Assembly (NCBI RefSeq): GCF_020165195.1
Contig: NZ_JAIUHR010000019.1
Location: 1-64,000, forward strand
DNA from: Mesorhizobium sp. CA14
Lineage (GTDB): Bacteria; Pseudomonadota; Alphaproteobacteria; Rhizobiales; Rhizobiaceae
DNA: 64,000 bases
Direction: 5' to 3'
The notes under the pieces are model-generated. The model ran no database searches and was not told where the DNA came from. It saw nothing but the letters and a program-made list of their open reading frames with translations. Made by a program: the position numbers and the translations under genes. Of the stretch, positions 16,900 through 24,575 are shown one piece after another. The stretch's first letter is position 1; every line of letters begins with the position of its first letter.

Positions 16900-18180
16900 A
16901 TGACCCCGTTTGCTTCCTTCTCTTCCGATGGCGCGGACATCACCGGCGGCCTCGCCGACCGGCTTCTCTCGGTCGAGTGTCATGACGAAGCCGAAGACAA
17001 ATCGGACCGCGTGACTATCGAGCTTGACGACCGCGCCAGGTGGAGCGACGGCGCCGTTGCCGCGCTCCCGCTCATCGGGTCCACCATCACCGTAACCCTC
17101 GGCTACCGCGAGGGCCAGGCGACGTTATTCGGGCCGTACCTCATTGACGATTTGGAAGTCTCGTCGCCGCCCCGGACACTTCGCGTAACCGGCCGCTCGG
17201 CGAAGATGCCGAAGTCGTTCCGCACCCCGAAAACCGAAAGCTATCATCAGAAGACGGTCGGGGCGATCATGCAAGAAATCGCCGGCCGGAATGGCTATGA
17301 GGCCAAGATTGATCCGGCGCTGTCCGGCATCGTCATGCGCCATATCGATCAGCGCAACGAGTCGGACATGGCCTTTGCGACGCGGCTCGCGGGCATGCAT
17401 GACGGCGTCGCCCGGCCCGTGGCCGGTAAGCTCGCGGTGGCGAAGCGCGGCACCGGGAAGAGCGTCACCGGGGAATCGCTTCCCCAGGTCACGCTTACCG
17501 AAGCGGATTGCATCAAATGGTCGTTCAAGTATTCGGCCCGAGACGAAGCGGGCGAGGCCGGCGGGCTTGACGAAGGCGGCGGCGGTTCCTCGGCGCAAGC
17601 GGCTGCAGGGGACGCCGGGGACACCGCCAGCGGGCAAACCGAAGGCGAGTCCATCATCGACCTGCCGGAAGACGAAGACAACGGCGAGGGCGATAAGGGA
17701 GGCGTCCGGGCCTACTGGACGGACATTCGCACCGGCGAGACGAAGGAAGCCACGTCGGGGCAAGAACCTTACCACGACCTCCGCTATAGCTATCATAACG
17801 AAGCCGAGGCCCAAGCGGCGGCGGACGCCTACAAGAACAAGAGCGCTCGCGGCAAAGCTTCGTTCTCTTGTGACATCGGCGGCGACCCGACCGTGCAGGC
17901 CGAGGCAAAGCTTATCCTGTCCAGCTTCCGGCCGTACATCCCGGCGGAATGGCGGATCAAGACGGCGACGCACCGGTACGGCCCGAGCGAGGGCTACACG
18001 ACCGCGATTGAGGCCGAGCTATTCGCCGAAAAGCAGAAAGACGTTCCGGCCGGCGTCAAGAAAACCAAGCCCACGGACGACGACAAGATCGACCCGGACG
18101 CGCCGGCCGAGCCGGTTGAGCCCACGGCGCCGACCGACGGCTTCATTATCGATGTCCCGAGCGACGGGGCGGCGCAATGA
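16900..18180 (+). CDS. Late control protein D / baseplate hub (P2 gpD-like)
   Basis: This 426-residue protein corresponds to P2 gpD, a baseplate hub protein at the tube tip, related to T4 gp27 and VgrG. Typical features are the SVECHDEAEDKSDRVTIELDD start region, SPPRTLRVTGRSAKM near 90, KTVGAIMQEIAGRNGY near 115 and the DMAFATRLAG segment. Residues about 215-265 are a Gly/Asp/Glu-rich low-complexity insertion. I chose ATG 16900 with GGGG before it over a TTG four codons upstream. The stop overlaps the next gene by four bases. Confidence 0.9.
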   Translation: MTPFASFSSDGADITGGLADRLLSVECHDEAEDKSDRVTIELDDRARWSDGAVAALPLIGSTITVTLGYREGQATLFGPYLIDDLEVSSPPRTLRVTGRSAKMPKSFRTPKTESYHQKTVGAIMQEIAGRNGYEAKIDPALSGIVMRHIDQRNESDMAFATRLAGMHDGVARPVAGKLAVAKRGTGKSVTGESLPQVTLTEADCIKWSFKYSARDEAGEAGGLDEGGGGSSAQAAAGDAGDTASGQTEGESIIDLPEDEDNGEGDKGGVRAYWTDIRTGETKEATSGQEPYHDLRYSYHNEAEAQAAADAYKNKSARGKASFSCDIGGDPTVQAEAKLILSSFRPYIPAEWRIKTATHRYGPSEGYTTAIEAELFAEKQKDVPAGVKKTKPTDDDKIDPDAPAEPVEPTAPTDGFIIDVPSDGAAQ

Positions 18181-18533
18181 GGCTGGTCGATAACTGGCGC
18201 AAGGTCGCCCGGCATTCTTGGGCTATCCGGCTCAACGGCTTCGCCGTGGCGTCCGTGCTTCTGTACGGCGCCGAACAGGCCTGGCCGTTCCTCTACGGCT
18301 ACGTGCCGATTTCGACGCCCGCGTTCGCAGCGATCACCGGCGCGCTTTCGGTCGCCGCCGGCATCGCTCGGCTGATCCCTCAACAGAAGATTTCAGGAGC
18401 ACGAAAGCAATGGCAAGCAGGGCGAGCGCACGCGCGTACAAAGCAATCGCGACCGTCATGGCTGTGGCGTCTCTGGTCGGCGGTCGGTACATGGTTTCGG
18501 CGCCAGGCGAAGAGCCGATCCCGGCGGCGGTAA
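18177..18533 (+). CDS. Holin-like small membrane protein of the lysis cassette
   Basis: This 118-residue protein starts in an ATGA overlap with gpD. Residues about 17-70 contain two hydrophobic segments (LNGFAVASVLLYGAEQAWPFLY and AFAAITGALSVAAGIARLI) with a short turn, and the C-terminus is strongly basic. This matches small two-helix proteins (DUF7940-like) found just before endolysins in rhizobial prophages, where a holin role is assumed. The last 41 codons overlap the endolysin gene in another frame, so the basic tail may be poorly conserved. Confidence 0.6.
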   Translation: MRLVDNWRKVARHSWAIRLNGFAVASVLLYGAEQAWPFLYGYVPISTPAFAAITGALSVAAGIARLIPQQKISGARKQWQAGRAHARTKQSRPSWLWRLWSAVGTWFRRQAKSRSRRR

Positions 18534-19045
18534 GGCTCGCGGTCGACGCGAACATCATCCCTTGGGAAGGCCTTGTGCTGTCCGCGCATTGGGACCGCTT
18601 TTCGAAGCGCTATGACATTTGCCACGGCGACACGCTCATCAACGGCAAGCCCGTCACCGCCGGCATGCGCTTCACAAAGGAAGACTGCTACCGAATCCTG
18701 ATCGTGCGCGTCGTCAATGACTATTACAAGCCGCTCACCCGCTGCATCGCCGGCTTCGATACCCTGCCGATTTCGCTTCAGGCGTCCATGATTTCCGGCG
18801 CTTATAACTTCGGCGTCGGCTCGACCGAGAAGCGGACCGGCCTTTGCGGGTCCAGCGCCGCCGGGTTCGCCCGAGCCCGCAACTTCTATGCCGCTTGCGA
18901 GGCGCAAACCGCCTTCAACAAGTCGGGCGGCCAGTTCGTGCAGGGCTTGGACAATCGCCGCAAGAACGGGGATGCAACCCGCATCGGCGAGGCCGAGCTT
19001 TGCGAGTCCATGCCGGCAACCGGCCTGCCGGTGAGGCCAAACTAA
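18410..19045 (+). CDS. Endolysin, GH24 lysozyme-like, with N-terminal signal-anchor
   Basis: This 211-residue protein should cleave peptidoglycan glycan strands at lysis. A weakly hydrophobic Ala/Gly-rich segment near residues 11-29 lacks a clear cleavage site and fits a SAR (signal-anchor-release) sequence. E53 and D62 have the nine-residue spacing of the GH24 Glu/Asp pair, but the position normally holding Thr appears as Tyr-Asp (68-69) before ICHGDT. I chose ATG 18410, preceded by AGGAG, although the frame is open further upstream inside the holin-like gene. The stop overlaps the next start. Confidence 0.78.
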   Translation: MASRASARAYKAIATVMAVASLVGGRYMVSAPGEEPIPAAVRLAVDANIIPWEGLVLSAHWDRFSKRYDICHGDTLINGKPVTAGMRFTKEDCYRILIVRVVNDYYKPLTRCIAGFDTLPISLQASMISGAYNFGVGSTEKRTGLCGSSAAGFARARNFYAACEAQTAFNKSGGQFVQGLDNRRKNGDATRIGEAELCESMPATGLPVRPN

Positions 19046-19155
19046 TGGAAAACCTCAAGGCCGTTTTTATCCCGGCAATCGACATGGTGCTTCGCATGGT
19101 GGGTGCAGCATCGCTCGCGGTAATCGCGGGCTTCCTGATTTGGTGGCTGTCATGA
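19045..19155 (+). CDS. Small membrane protein between endolysin and spanin
   Basis: This 36-residue peptide begins in a TAATG overlap with the endolysin stop and ends in an ATGA overlap with the Rz-like gene, which supports translation. It has a single hydrophobic helix (about residues 18-35, ending in WWLS) after a short N-terminal part. In size and position it could be a second holin, pinholin or antiholin. I do not recognise a family. Confidence 0.5.
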   Translation: MENLKAVFIPAIDMVLRMVGAASLAVIAGFLIWWLS

Positions 19156-19520
19156 TGGCAAAGATCAAACTCGCCGTTGATGTCTTGGTGCTGCTCGCCT
19201 TCCTGGCGCTCTTCGGCGCCGCTGCTTGGTATCGAGGCGACGCCATCGCGGCGAAGGCGGAAACCGCGCGGGTGCAAGCCAATCTCGACAAGGCGGTCGA
19301 GGCAAACAAGGTGAGCGCGGACACCATAGACCGCATGCAGAAGCAAGACGCGCTCAACGACAAGATCTCTGCGGAACTGATGCAGAAGCTAGCCGCTGCA
19401 AATTCCGCCTTGACCGAAAAAACCACGGCGCGGGCCGATCTGAAAGGCAACAATGAAACCGTTCGCTCTTACCTCGACACTCCTGTTCCTGACGATTTGC
19501 GCCGGCTGTACGACCACTAA
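19152..19520 (+). CDS. Rz-like inner membrane spanin
   Basis: This 122-residue protein has one N-terminal membrane segment (about residues 5-25) followed by a long helical, coiled-coil-like periplasmic part rich in Ala, Lys, Glu and Gln, and ends in PVPDDLRRLYDH, an end typical for Rz proteins. Together with the lipoprotein encoded by the gene that starts inside it, it would fuse inner and outer membranes as the last step of lysis. The start could be either Met of the ATGATG. Confidence 0.8.
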   Translation: MMAKIKLAVDVLVLLAFLALFGAAAWYRGDAIAAKAETARVQANLDKAVEANKVSADTIDRMQKQDALNDKISAELMQKLAAANSALTEKTTARADLKGNNETVRSYLDTPVPDDLRRLYDH

Positions 19521-19722
19521 GCCGGAAGTGATCGTCAAATACGTGACTGTCAAAGAAAGGGTGCCGGCGGAGTTGATCGCCCCGGTTCCGCCCGCCTGGC
19601 GCAAGGCCGGCGGGCCGGTGAAGACCGAAGACTTTGTCGCGCGCGGCGACGTCAACGAGTCCGCGCTCAAGGTGTGCACCGCCCAGGTGGACGGTACGCG
19701 CAAATGGAACGGGGAGCCGTAG
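19453..19722 (+). CDS. Rz1-like outer membrane lipoprotein spanin
   Basis: This 89-residue protein starts within the last 70 bases of the Rz-like gene in another frame, the classic overlapped Rz/Rz1 layout. It has a signal peptide of about 18 residues ending in a lipobox-like ICAGC (lipidated Cys about residue 19) and a short mature part with a Pro-rich stretch (AELIAPVPPAW). These are the usual traits of o-spanins. Confidence 0.78.
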   Translation: MKPFALTSTLLFLTICAGCTTTKPEVIVKYVTVKERVPAELIAPVPPAWRKAGGPVKTEDFVARGDVNESALKVCTAQVDGTRKWNGEP

Positions 19723-19726
19723 GGCG

Positions 19727-20077
19727 ATGTCTCAGGACGGGGTAGAGCGGACGCTTGGCATATTGCTAGGCAAGCTTGAGGGCATCGAGAAGGCGATAGC
19801 GCAGGCGGACGATCAAGCCACCGCGCACCGTGCAACCGTGCATCGGCGCCTTGACGAAATGGTGGGCGAGGTCGGCGACCTTCGCGCCGAGGTAGCCATC
19901 ATGAAGGCGGACGTTAAGGACTCCAAGGCGATCACGGACGAAGTGAAGCAATGGAAGCAACGCGGCATCGGCGCACTGTTCGTTTCCGGCATCGCCGGAA
20001 CAGCCCTCGGCGGCGCCGCTGTGGGCTTCGTTATCTATTGGTGGGAATCTATCTTGCGCGTTTTGCGCTCGGCTTAG
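19727..20077 (+). CDS. DUF1515 family phage protein
   Basis: This 116-residue protein has a helical N-terminal part with hydrophobic heptads (residues 5-75: ERTLGILLGKLEGIEKAI and so on) and a C-terminal membrane helix (about 82-108). It matches the DUF1515 family known from rhizobial prophages. The function is unknown; position after the spanins and the single tail anchor suggest a lysis-related or superinfection role. ATG 19727 follows AGGG by a short distance; an upstream frame extension would overlap Rz1. Confidence 0.75.
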   Translation: MSQDGVERTLGILLGKLEGIEKAIAQADDQATAHRATVHRRLDEMVGEVGDLRAEVAIMKADVKDSKAITDEVKQWKQRGIGALFVSGIAGTALGGAAVGFVIYWWESILRVLRSA

Positions 20078-20083
20078 GCGGCC

Positions 20084-20269
20084 TTACAGATACGGGGCTA
20101 ATAGCTTTAGACCTATCAGCCCAGGACCAATTATCAGCGCCAGAAAGGCCATTTTCAACGCGAACGATTTGTTGCGTTCCAAACTGCCGAAAAGGGCGTG
20201 AGCCTCAGCCTGGCTAATGTCTAATTCACGCCATTTGCCGCCGATCTTGATGAAGGCTTTTCCGCTCAT
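20084..20269 (-). CDS. Small membrane protein, hypothetical
   Basis: This 61-residue protein has a polar N-terminal half (GGKWRELDISQAEAHALF) and a hydrophobic C-terminal helix (about 38-58). It is convergent with the DUF1515 gene and lies nine bases beyond the HTH gene on the same strand, at the end of the - strand operon that begins with the clamp gene. No family recognised. Confidence 0.55.
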   Translation of the reverse strand: MSGKAFIKIGGKWRELDISQAEAHALFGSLERNKSFALKMAFLALIIGPGLIGLKLLAPYL

Positions 20270-20278
20270 GGTTGACCT

Positions 20279-20530
20279 CTAAGCCGCTTTCTTCGGGTAT
20301 GCAATGACCCGCGCCGGCAGATGGGCGCGAGCCGAGGCCGGAAGCATCAGATAGGCCCTCAAAAAATTGATCGCGTAGAAGGGCGGGGCGCCGCTGTCCA
20401 CGCGGTCCGTAAGCCAGCGGTTGACCTGTACGGAGGTCTTTCCGAGAAGCCCGGCAAGCTGTTTCTGTTCCAGCCCGGATTGCTGGAAAAGCAGTTCAAA
20501 TTCGCGTTTGTCGTCGGCGGCGGTGCTCAT
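20279..20530 (-). CDS. Small HTH DNA-binding protein (possible phage regulator)
   Basis: This 83-residue protein carries a helix-turn-helix near residues 10-40 (FELLFQQSGLEQKQLAGLLGKTSVQVNRWL), of the Cro/XRE type. It lies 31 bases downstream of the integrase stop and could be translated from an ATG at 20530 preceded by GTGAG; an ATG five codons further upstream is possible. The rest is a short Pro/Ala-rich C-terminus. It may act as an excision or lysogeny regulator. Confidence 0.7.
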   Translation of the reverse strand: MSTAADDKREFELLFQQSGLEQKQLAGLLGKTSVQVNRWLTDRVDSGAPPFYAINFLRAYLMLPASARAHLPARVIAYPKKAA

Positions 20531-20561
20531 TCGCTCACTATACATTTTGCATATTTTCGGT

Positions 20562-21719
20562 TCAACGCCGCAATACCGCAACCTTGCCGCCGCCGGTCAT
20601 GATCGTTTTGACCGATTCCGCCGCCGTGTCCGCCATCTGTTGAGCCGCGCCGGTGAGAAGGTAGGCGTAGCGCTTAGTCGTCTGGCTATCCATGTGGCCT
20701 AGCAGATTGCCGACCTGCGAAAGCTCCAATCCGGCGGACAGGCCGGCCGAGGCGAAGAACCGGCGTAGGTCGTGCGGCACTAGCTTTTCCGTGATGCCGG
20801 CGGCCTTCATAAGGGCTTTCCACGGCTTGGTGACATTAACTAGATGCCCGTGTCCGTGGCGTCCCGGTATGAGGTACGGGTTGCCCTTCACCTCGGGGAT
20901 CTTCGCGATGACCTCGCGCGCCAGGGCGGACAGCGGCACAATCTTTTCGCCTGTCTTGGAGTCCGGCAGGTGCAGGCCGTCCGGCTTCACCCACTCGCGT
21001 TTAGCGGTCTGGATTTCGTTTCGGCGAGCGCCGGTGAAACACAGAAGCTCGACCAAGCCCGCGAAAAAGGGATTCGGTTCCCATAGCGCATTGATCGCTT
21101 GCAGCAACCGGAAGGCCTCGTCGGCCTGGGGCACGCGCTTACGCTTGTGCTCTTTGTACCGCTCGACATGGACCGGGTTAGATTTGCGCGGGCGCCAGCC
21201 CCATTTTTCGGAAAGGTTGAAGGCCTTTGAAAGCAGGGCGGCGACGCGGTTCGCTGCGCTCGGCGTCTTCCGCATCTTGAAATGCAATGCCTCGACCTCG
21301 GCCTCCGTTACGTCCGCCACGGCCTTGCCGGGGCCGAAGTGCGGCAGAATATGGTTGTTCCAAAAACCCTCATTGTCTTTCCGATAGCCTGGCTTGTTGC
21401 GGTCCTCGGAATATTCCAGATGCTTGTCGCGAAGCTCGACCATCGTAGGCCGCGCCTCAAGCTCGGCCTTCTCCCCGGCGGGGTCTTCGCCCCTGGCGAC
21501 GCGGGCCAGAACGTCTTTCGCTTGGGTCCGAGCTTCCGTGAGGGTGACGTATCGGAAATCGCCGATCTTGTAGGCTCGTTGCTTCCCTACCTTGTTTCGG
21601 TAGGACAGATAAAACACGGCCTTGGTCGATAAATAGCGAAGGCGAAGCCCTGGCACCTTCGGATCATTCCAAGAGGTGCCGGCGGCGCCAGTAGCTTCGG
21701 GGCGATCAGATTTGCTCAT
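20562..21719 (-). CDS. Phage tyrosine-type integrase
   Basis: This 385-residue protein would catalyse integration at the tRNA-Thr gene. The catalytic set is visible: R232 in TGARRNEI, K255 in DSKTGEK, H316 and R319 in PHDLRRFF, H342 in LLGHMDSQT and the nucleophile Y351. The N-terminal 90 residues form the arm-type binding domain of P4-like integrases (GLRLRYLSTKAVFYLSYR). I chose ATG 21719; the open frame continues 87 codons upstream but that part overlaps the zinc-ribbon gene and has no integrase character. It overlaps that gene's end by 14 bases. Confidence 0.93.
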   Translation of the reverse strand: MSKSDRPEATGAAGTSWNDPKVPGLRLRYLSTKAVFYLSYRNKVGKQRAYKIGDFRYVTLTEARTQAKDVLARVARGEDPAGEKAELEARPTMVELRDKHLEYSEDRNKPGYRKDNEGFWNNHILPHFGPGKAVADVTEAEVEALHFKMRKTPSAANRVAALLSKAFNLSEKWGWRPRKSNPVHVERYKEHKRKRVPQADEAFRLLQAINALWEPNPFFAGLVELLCFTGARRNEIQTAKREWVKPDGLHLPDSKTGEKIVPLSALAREVIAKIPEVKGNPYLIPGRHGHGHLVNVTKPWKALMKAAGITEKLVPHDLRRFFASAGLSAGLELSQVGNLLGHMDSQTTKRYAYLLTGAAQQMADTAAESVKTIMTGGGKVAVLRR

Positions 21720-22044
21720 GACTCTCAACATGACTAAGGGCAATGCAGCCGCCGCCGCCCGAGACGTAAACGACAGCGGTGTGGCCGCCGAGAATGTAGG
21801 CCGGCCCCTTGGTGACGCGCTCAATGGGCTCACCCTCGCGCGGACCCGTCCACACGCGGATTGTGTCACCGACCGAGTGCCGCCGGTTGAAGGCGTCACA
21901 ATCGGCCTGCAAGACGGCCTGGCGCTCGGCGACCGCCGCCGCGCGCCCCTTGGCTGTAAGCCCGGCGCCGCAGCCGTCACACCGGGATCGAGCCCGGTGC
22001 ACCATGCGGTAGCAGCGCGGGCACATTTTTACAGGCGCACGCAT
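21706..22044 (-). CDS. Zinc-ribbon type small protein
   Basis: This 112-residue protein has CPRCYRM and CDGCGAGL (Cys at 8, 11, 23 and 26), a four-Cys zinc ribbon near the N-terminus, then a helical region and a C-terminal beta-rich part (GDTIRVWTGPREGEPIERV ... AYILGGHTAVVYV). It starts one base after the clamp gene's stop and overlaps the integrase start, so it is in the same operon. The C-terminal part looks like a small RNA/DNA-binding barrel; function unknown. Confidence 0.65.
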   Translation of the reverse strand: MRAPVKMCPRCYRMVHRARSRCDGCGAGLTAKGRAAAVAERQAVLQADCDAFNRRHSVGDTIRVWTGPREGEPIERVTKGPAYILGGHTAVVYVSGGGGCIALSHVESHEQI

Positions 22045-22045
22045 G

Positions 22046-23212
22046 CTAGACGCGCATCGGCATGAGCACGGCGAACTCGCCGGCCTGACCGTCCGGCCCC
22101 TTGATCAACAGCGGGTCGCCTGCCCCGGTGAAGCCGATTTCGATTCGCTTCGTTCCGAAGGCCTTTGCCATGTCCGCGAAATATCGGCCGTTCAACCCGA
22201 AGGCCTCAACACCCTCGGGCGCCTCGCCATGGAACACGGCGGAAACGGTGCCATAGTCCGGGTTCGTTGCGGTGGCTGAAATGCCGCCTTCGCATGGCTG
22301 GACCTTCACAGCGTTGTTTCGCTCGCCGCGCATACCGGACGTCGCCCGGTGCAGTTTCAGGATCTTGCCGGCGTCAAGTTCGAAGTGCTTGAACGGACCT
22401 CGCGGCACAACCCGGCGCCAATCCGGGAAGGTGCCGTCGATAACCTTCGTGCGGATGGTGAAGTCGCCGAAGGCGAATTCCGCCCTGATGTCATCAACGG
22501 AAAGAACGACCTCTTTGCCGGCGGCGAGGTGGGCGACAGCCTTGATAGCGGCTCGCGGGATGATGACAGTCGGACGGCTCACGATGTTGGCGACCGTCTT
22601 GGCCTGGCGAGAGCCGAGGCGGTGGCCGTCCGTGGCAATAGCCCTCACCATGCCGTCATCGTTAAAGCTGAATTCAAAGGCGACGCCGTTGAGGTAGTAG
22701 CGGGTTTCCTCAGTCGATATAAACGGCATGGTGAGGCCGAGAAGCCACGACATGACGCCCTCGGCGAGCGGGACGCGGCGGAAGCCAACGTCGGAGAAGT
22801 TCGGCCCATTTAGGCGCGGTGCATCCTCGGCAGGCATCGGGATAACGGCGGCGGTGAAATCGCCACAGGCGAACGACACGCGGGCCTCGGCGGGCGCCTT
22901 GCGGATTTGTACCGTGGCGCCGTCCGCGCCCTTCATGAAGCCCGCCAGGGTGCGCAGCGGCACCGCGAAGGCCTCGCCCATCCCGGCGGCCGGCACGCTG
23001 GTTTCAATCGCTAGGTCGATGTCGAACAGCGAGACGCCGAGGCGTTCCGCGTCCGCGTCCATGGACAGGGTAACACACCCGAGAATCGGGATAGTATTGC
23101 GCGGCTCGCAGTACGGCAGAAGGGCCGCCAGGGCGTGTCGAAATGCGGCGGCGTCAACGTCAACGGAAAGCCCTTCCTCGGCACTCGGCGGCTTGCGGAT
23201 GGTATCAAGCAT
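22046..23212 (-). CDS. Phage-encoded DNA polymerase III beta clamp homologue
   Basis: This 388-residue protein has the length and three-domain pattern of the beta sliding clamp. The N-terminal domain has RNTIPILGCVTLS (about 39-51), the middle domain has RYYLNGVAFEF and AIATDGHRLG (about 167-200), a nearly unchanged DnaN signature, and the end is MPMR-V as in DnaN (VMPMR). Clamps give polymerase processivity; here it may recruit host polymerase to phage DNA. It is the first gene inside attR and heads the - strand operon. Host dnaN is normally next to dnaA, not here. Confidence 0.88.
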   Translation of the reverse strand: MLDTIRKPPSAEEGLSVDVDAAAFRHALAALLPYCEPRNTIPILGCVTLSMDADAERLGVSLFDIDLAIETSVPAAGMGEAFAVPLRTLAGFMKGADGATVQIRKAPAEARVSFACGDFTAAVIPMPAEDAPRLNGPNFSDVGFRRVPLAEGVMSWLLGLTMPFISTEETRYYLNGVAFEFSFNDDGMVRAIATDGHRLGSRQAKTVANIVSRPTVIIPRAAIKAVAHLAAGKEVVLSVDDIRAEFAFGDFTIRTKVIDGTFPDWRRVVPRGPFKHFELDAGKILKLHRATSGMRGERNNAVKVQPCEGGISATATNPDYGTVSAVFHGEAPEGVEAFGLNGRYFADMAKAFGTKRIEIGFTGAGDPLLIKGPDGQAGEFAVLMPMRV

Positions 23213-23226
23213 GGCTAGACCTCATT

Positions 23227-23284
23227 GTTGATATGCAAACGGTTGATATGCACCACGAATAGGCTTGCGTTTGCAAATTGTCAA
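23227..23284 (-). promoter_or_regulatory. Promoter of the clamp operon with two 11-bp direct repeats
   Basis: On the - strand TTGACA (23279-23284) and TATTCG (23256-23261) are spaced by 17 bases, a good -35 with a weak -10. Between this and the ribosome site lie two copies of GTTGATATGCA as read on the + strand (23227-23237 and 23242-23252, period 15). They sit where a repressor would block transcription. GCAAAC and GTTTGC words frame the region. Confidence 0.55.
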
Positions 23285-23414
23285 CGTCTGCCAACACATT
23301 GCCATCAGATTTATGCGAACGGGCGGGAATTGGTGCTATCAGATGCAAAAGGCAAACCGGGGAAATGATACGGTTTGCGCGGTGCTGATAACCCTTGTAA
23401 AAGCCGGAAAGCTG

Positions 23415-23460
23415 TTTCGTAATGATGGGGTCGCGTGTTCGAGTCACGCAAGCGGCACCA
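23415..23460 (+). other. attR: displaced 3' half of tRNA-Thr(CGT)
   Basis: The stretch reads as anticodon loop TTCGTAA (23416-23422), anticodon stem 3' side TGATG, variable loop GGGTC, T arm with perfect stem GCGTG/CACGC around TTCGAGT, acceptor strand AAGCGGC and ACCA (23457-23460). Upstream sequence cannot supply the matching 5' half (no CATCA stem, no GCCGCTT acceptor), so only the 3' half is present. This is the expected footprint of integrase at the end of a tRNA gene; the complete gene should lie at the left end of the prophage outside the window. Confidence 0.88.
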
Positions 23461-23817
23461 AAATTTCTCCACGAGAACCAAATAGTTACCGGAGGCCGGG
23501 CGGTGAGCGGTCTGCCCGTGAACCATTGGAAATGGGACAGATGACAAAAGATCACCGGCGGGGGAATCTGCCCTAACGGAATAAGGGGCTATATCTTTTG
23601 TCCTTTCGGACCATTGCGCTCGTCAGGATGGACCTCGGTCGATTGTGGGCTTGCAGGCAAATCAGACAGTCTCGCGATCGCACCGGCTGATAACCCCCAA
23701 GCCCCCCGCCCTATCGGTCGGTGCATGCCCGGCTTGCGGACCTCAAATCCTAACCACAAACGCGAGCCGGGCTTCCATCCGCGTGCCTGTGCCAAGACGT
23801 AGTTTGTCGGAAATGCC
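23461..23817. other. Gene-free stretch right of attR
   Basis: About 357 bases with short open frames that do not look coding. I see no clear terminator, RNA gene or repeat. It is chromosomal DNA that originally followed the tRNA-Thr gene. Confidence 0.5.
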
Positions 23818-24030
23818 ATGAGGAGTTGGACGGTCTATCACGTCGATTTCGGAGGTGGGGGCAACAGCCCGCTTCTAACTGAAATCGGAAGCGTTGAAGC
23901 CGACAATCTTTTGGCAGCGGTGATGAAGGCACAAGCTTTGTGGCCCGATGAGAGGTCCATGACCGTCCGCCCGGCCGGAGAAGACAGCCAATCGGCACAG
24001 CCGCCGGCCCCACAGCGCGACACCGATTGA
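23818..24030 (+). CDS. Hypothetical small protein
   Basis: This 70-residue protein reads plausibly: a beta strand start (WTVYHVDFGGGG), a helix (EADNLLAAVMKAQALWP) and a Pro/Gln-rich tail. This pattern is seen in small uncharacterised rhizobial proteins. The ribosome site is weak (GGA about 8 bases upstream). No function can be given. Confidence 0.45.
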   Translation: MRSWTVYHVDFGGGGNSPLLTEIGSVEADNLLAAVMKAQALWPDERSMTVRPAGEDSQSAQPPAPQRDTD

Positions 24031-24230
24031 ACCCAAGGAGCTATCGGGCCGCGCGCTTCGGCTCCAAGGCCCCGAAATGATTCGGCCACGCCTTCCGTGC
24101 TACCGGCGTGTCTCACAAGCGGCATCATTTTCACGCCTTCGCAGCCCTGCACCACGTCATCGGCGCATCTCGGCCATTGTCGGGAGTAGCTGTTGGTGGG
24201 AAACTCCCTTTGTCAGCATGGGAGGTCGAA

Positions 24231-24419
24231 ATGCCCAATAGTTTCAAGACCGGAGACGTCGTCAGGCTGAAATCCGGAGGCCCGGAAATGACTGTCAGCG
24301 ACGGGGCGGCTTCCGGCACGTATCTGTGCCACTGGTTCAACCGCGAGGGCGACGTCTGGACGCCGCAGCATGCAGGCTTCAAGCAGGACCAGCTGGTGGC
24401 GGTCGACCAGCCGAGATAG
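24231..24419 (+). CDS. YodC-family (DUF2158) small protein
   Basis: This 62-residue protein has the DUF2158 pattern: F(K)TGDVVRLKSGGPEMTV at the start, a CHWFN motif near residue 34 and a KQDQLVAV end. These proteins form a small SH3-like barrel of unknown role. ATG 24231 is preceded by GGGAGG at good spacing. Confidence 0.85.
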   Translation: MPNSFKTGDVVRLKSGGPEMTVSDGAASGTYLCHWFNREGDVWTPQHAGFKQDQLVAVDQPR

Positions 24420-24575
24420 TCGTCGCCTTCTGCCCTTAGGAATCCTTCGATCCGGCTGCGTCGGATCCGGTAGGCTTGTCGTCCGGTCGAAAAAGGACCG
24501 ACGGATTTTGCTTTGCCTCGCGTTCAATGGCTGAAGCGTGGCCGCCAATGGCCACGTCCAACCGGAGACGAGAGC

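Larger units (their letters stand above)
1..23460. mobile_element. Right part of an integrated contractile-tail (myovirus-type) prophage
   Basis: A continuous run of phage morphogenesis genes on the + strand (head, tail, baseplate, lysis) is followed by - strand integration and replication-type genes and ends at a tRNA-Thr 3' fragment at 23415-23460. The head genes are of lambda type and the tail genes of P2 type. The first base already lies inside a head gene, so terminase, portal, any repressor and the left attachment site lie outside the window. All virion genes seen are intact, so the element may be functional; that is an inference. Confidence 0.95.

Noticed and set aside
23415-23460. A complete tRNA gene
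   Set aside because: The D arm, 5' anticodon stem and 5' acceptor strand are absent upstream; only the 3' half is present.
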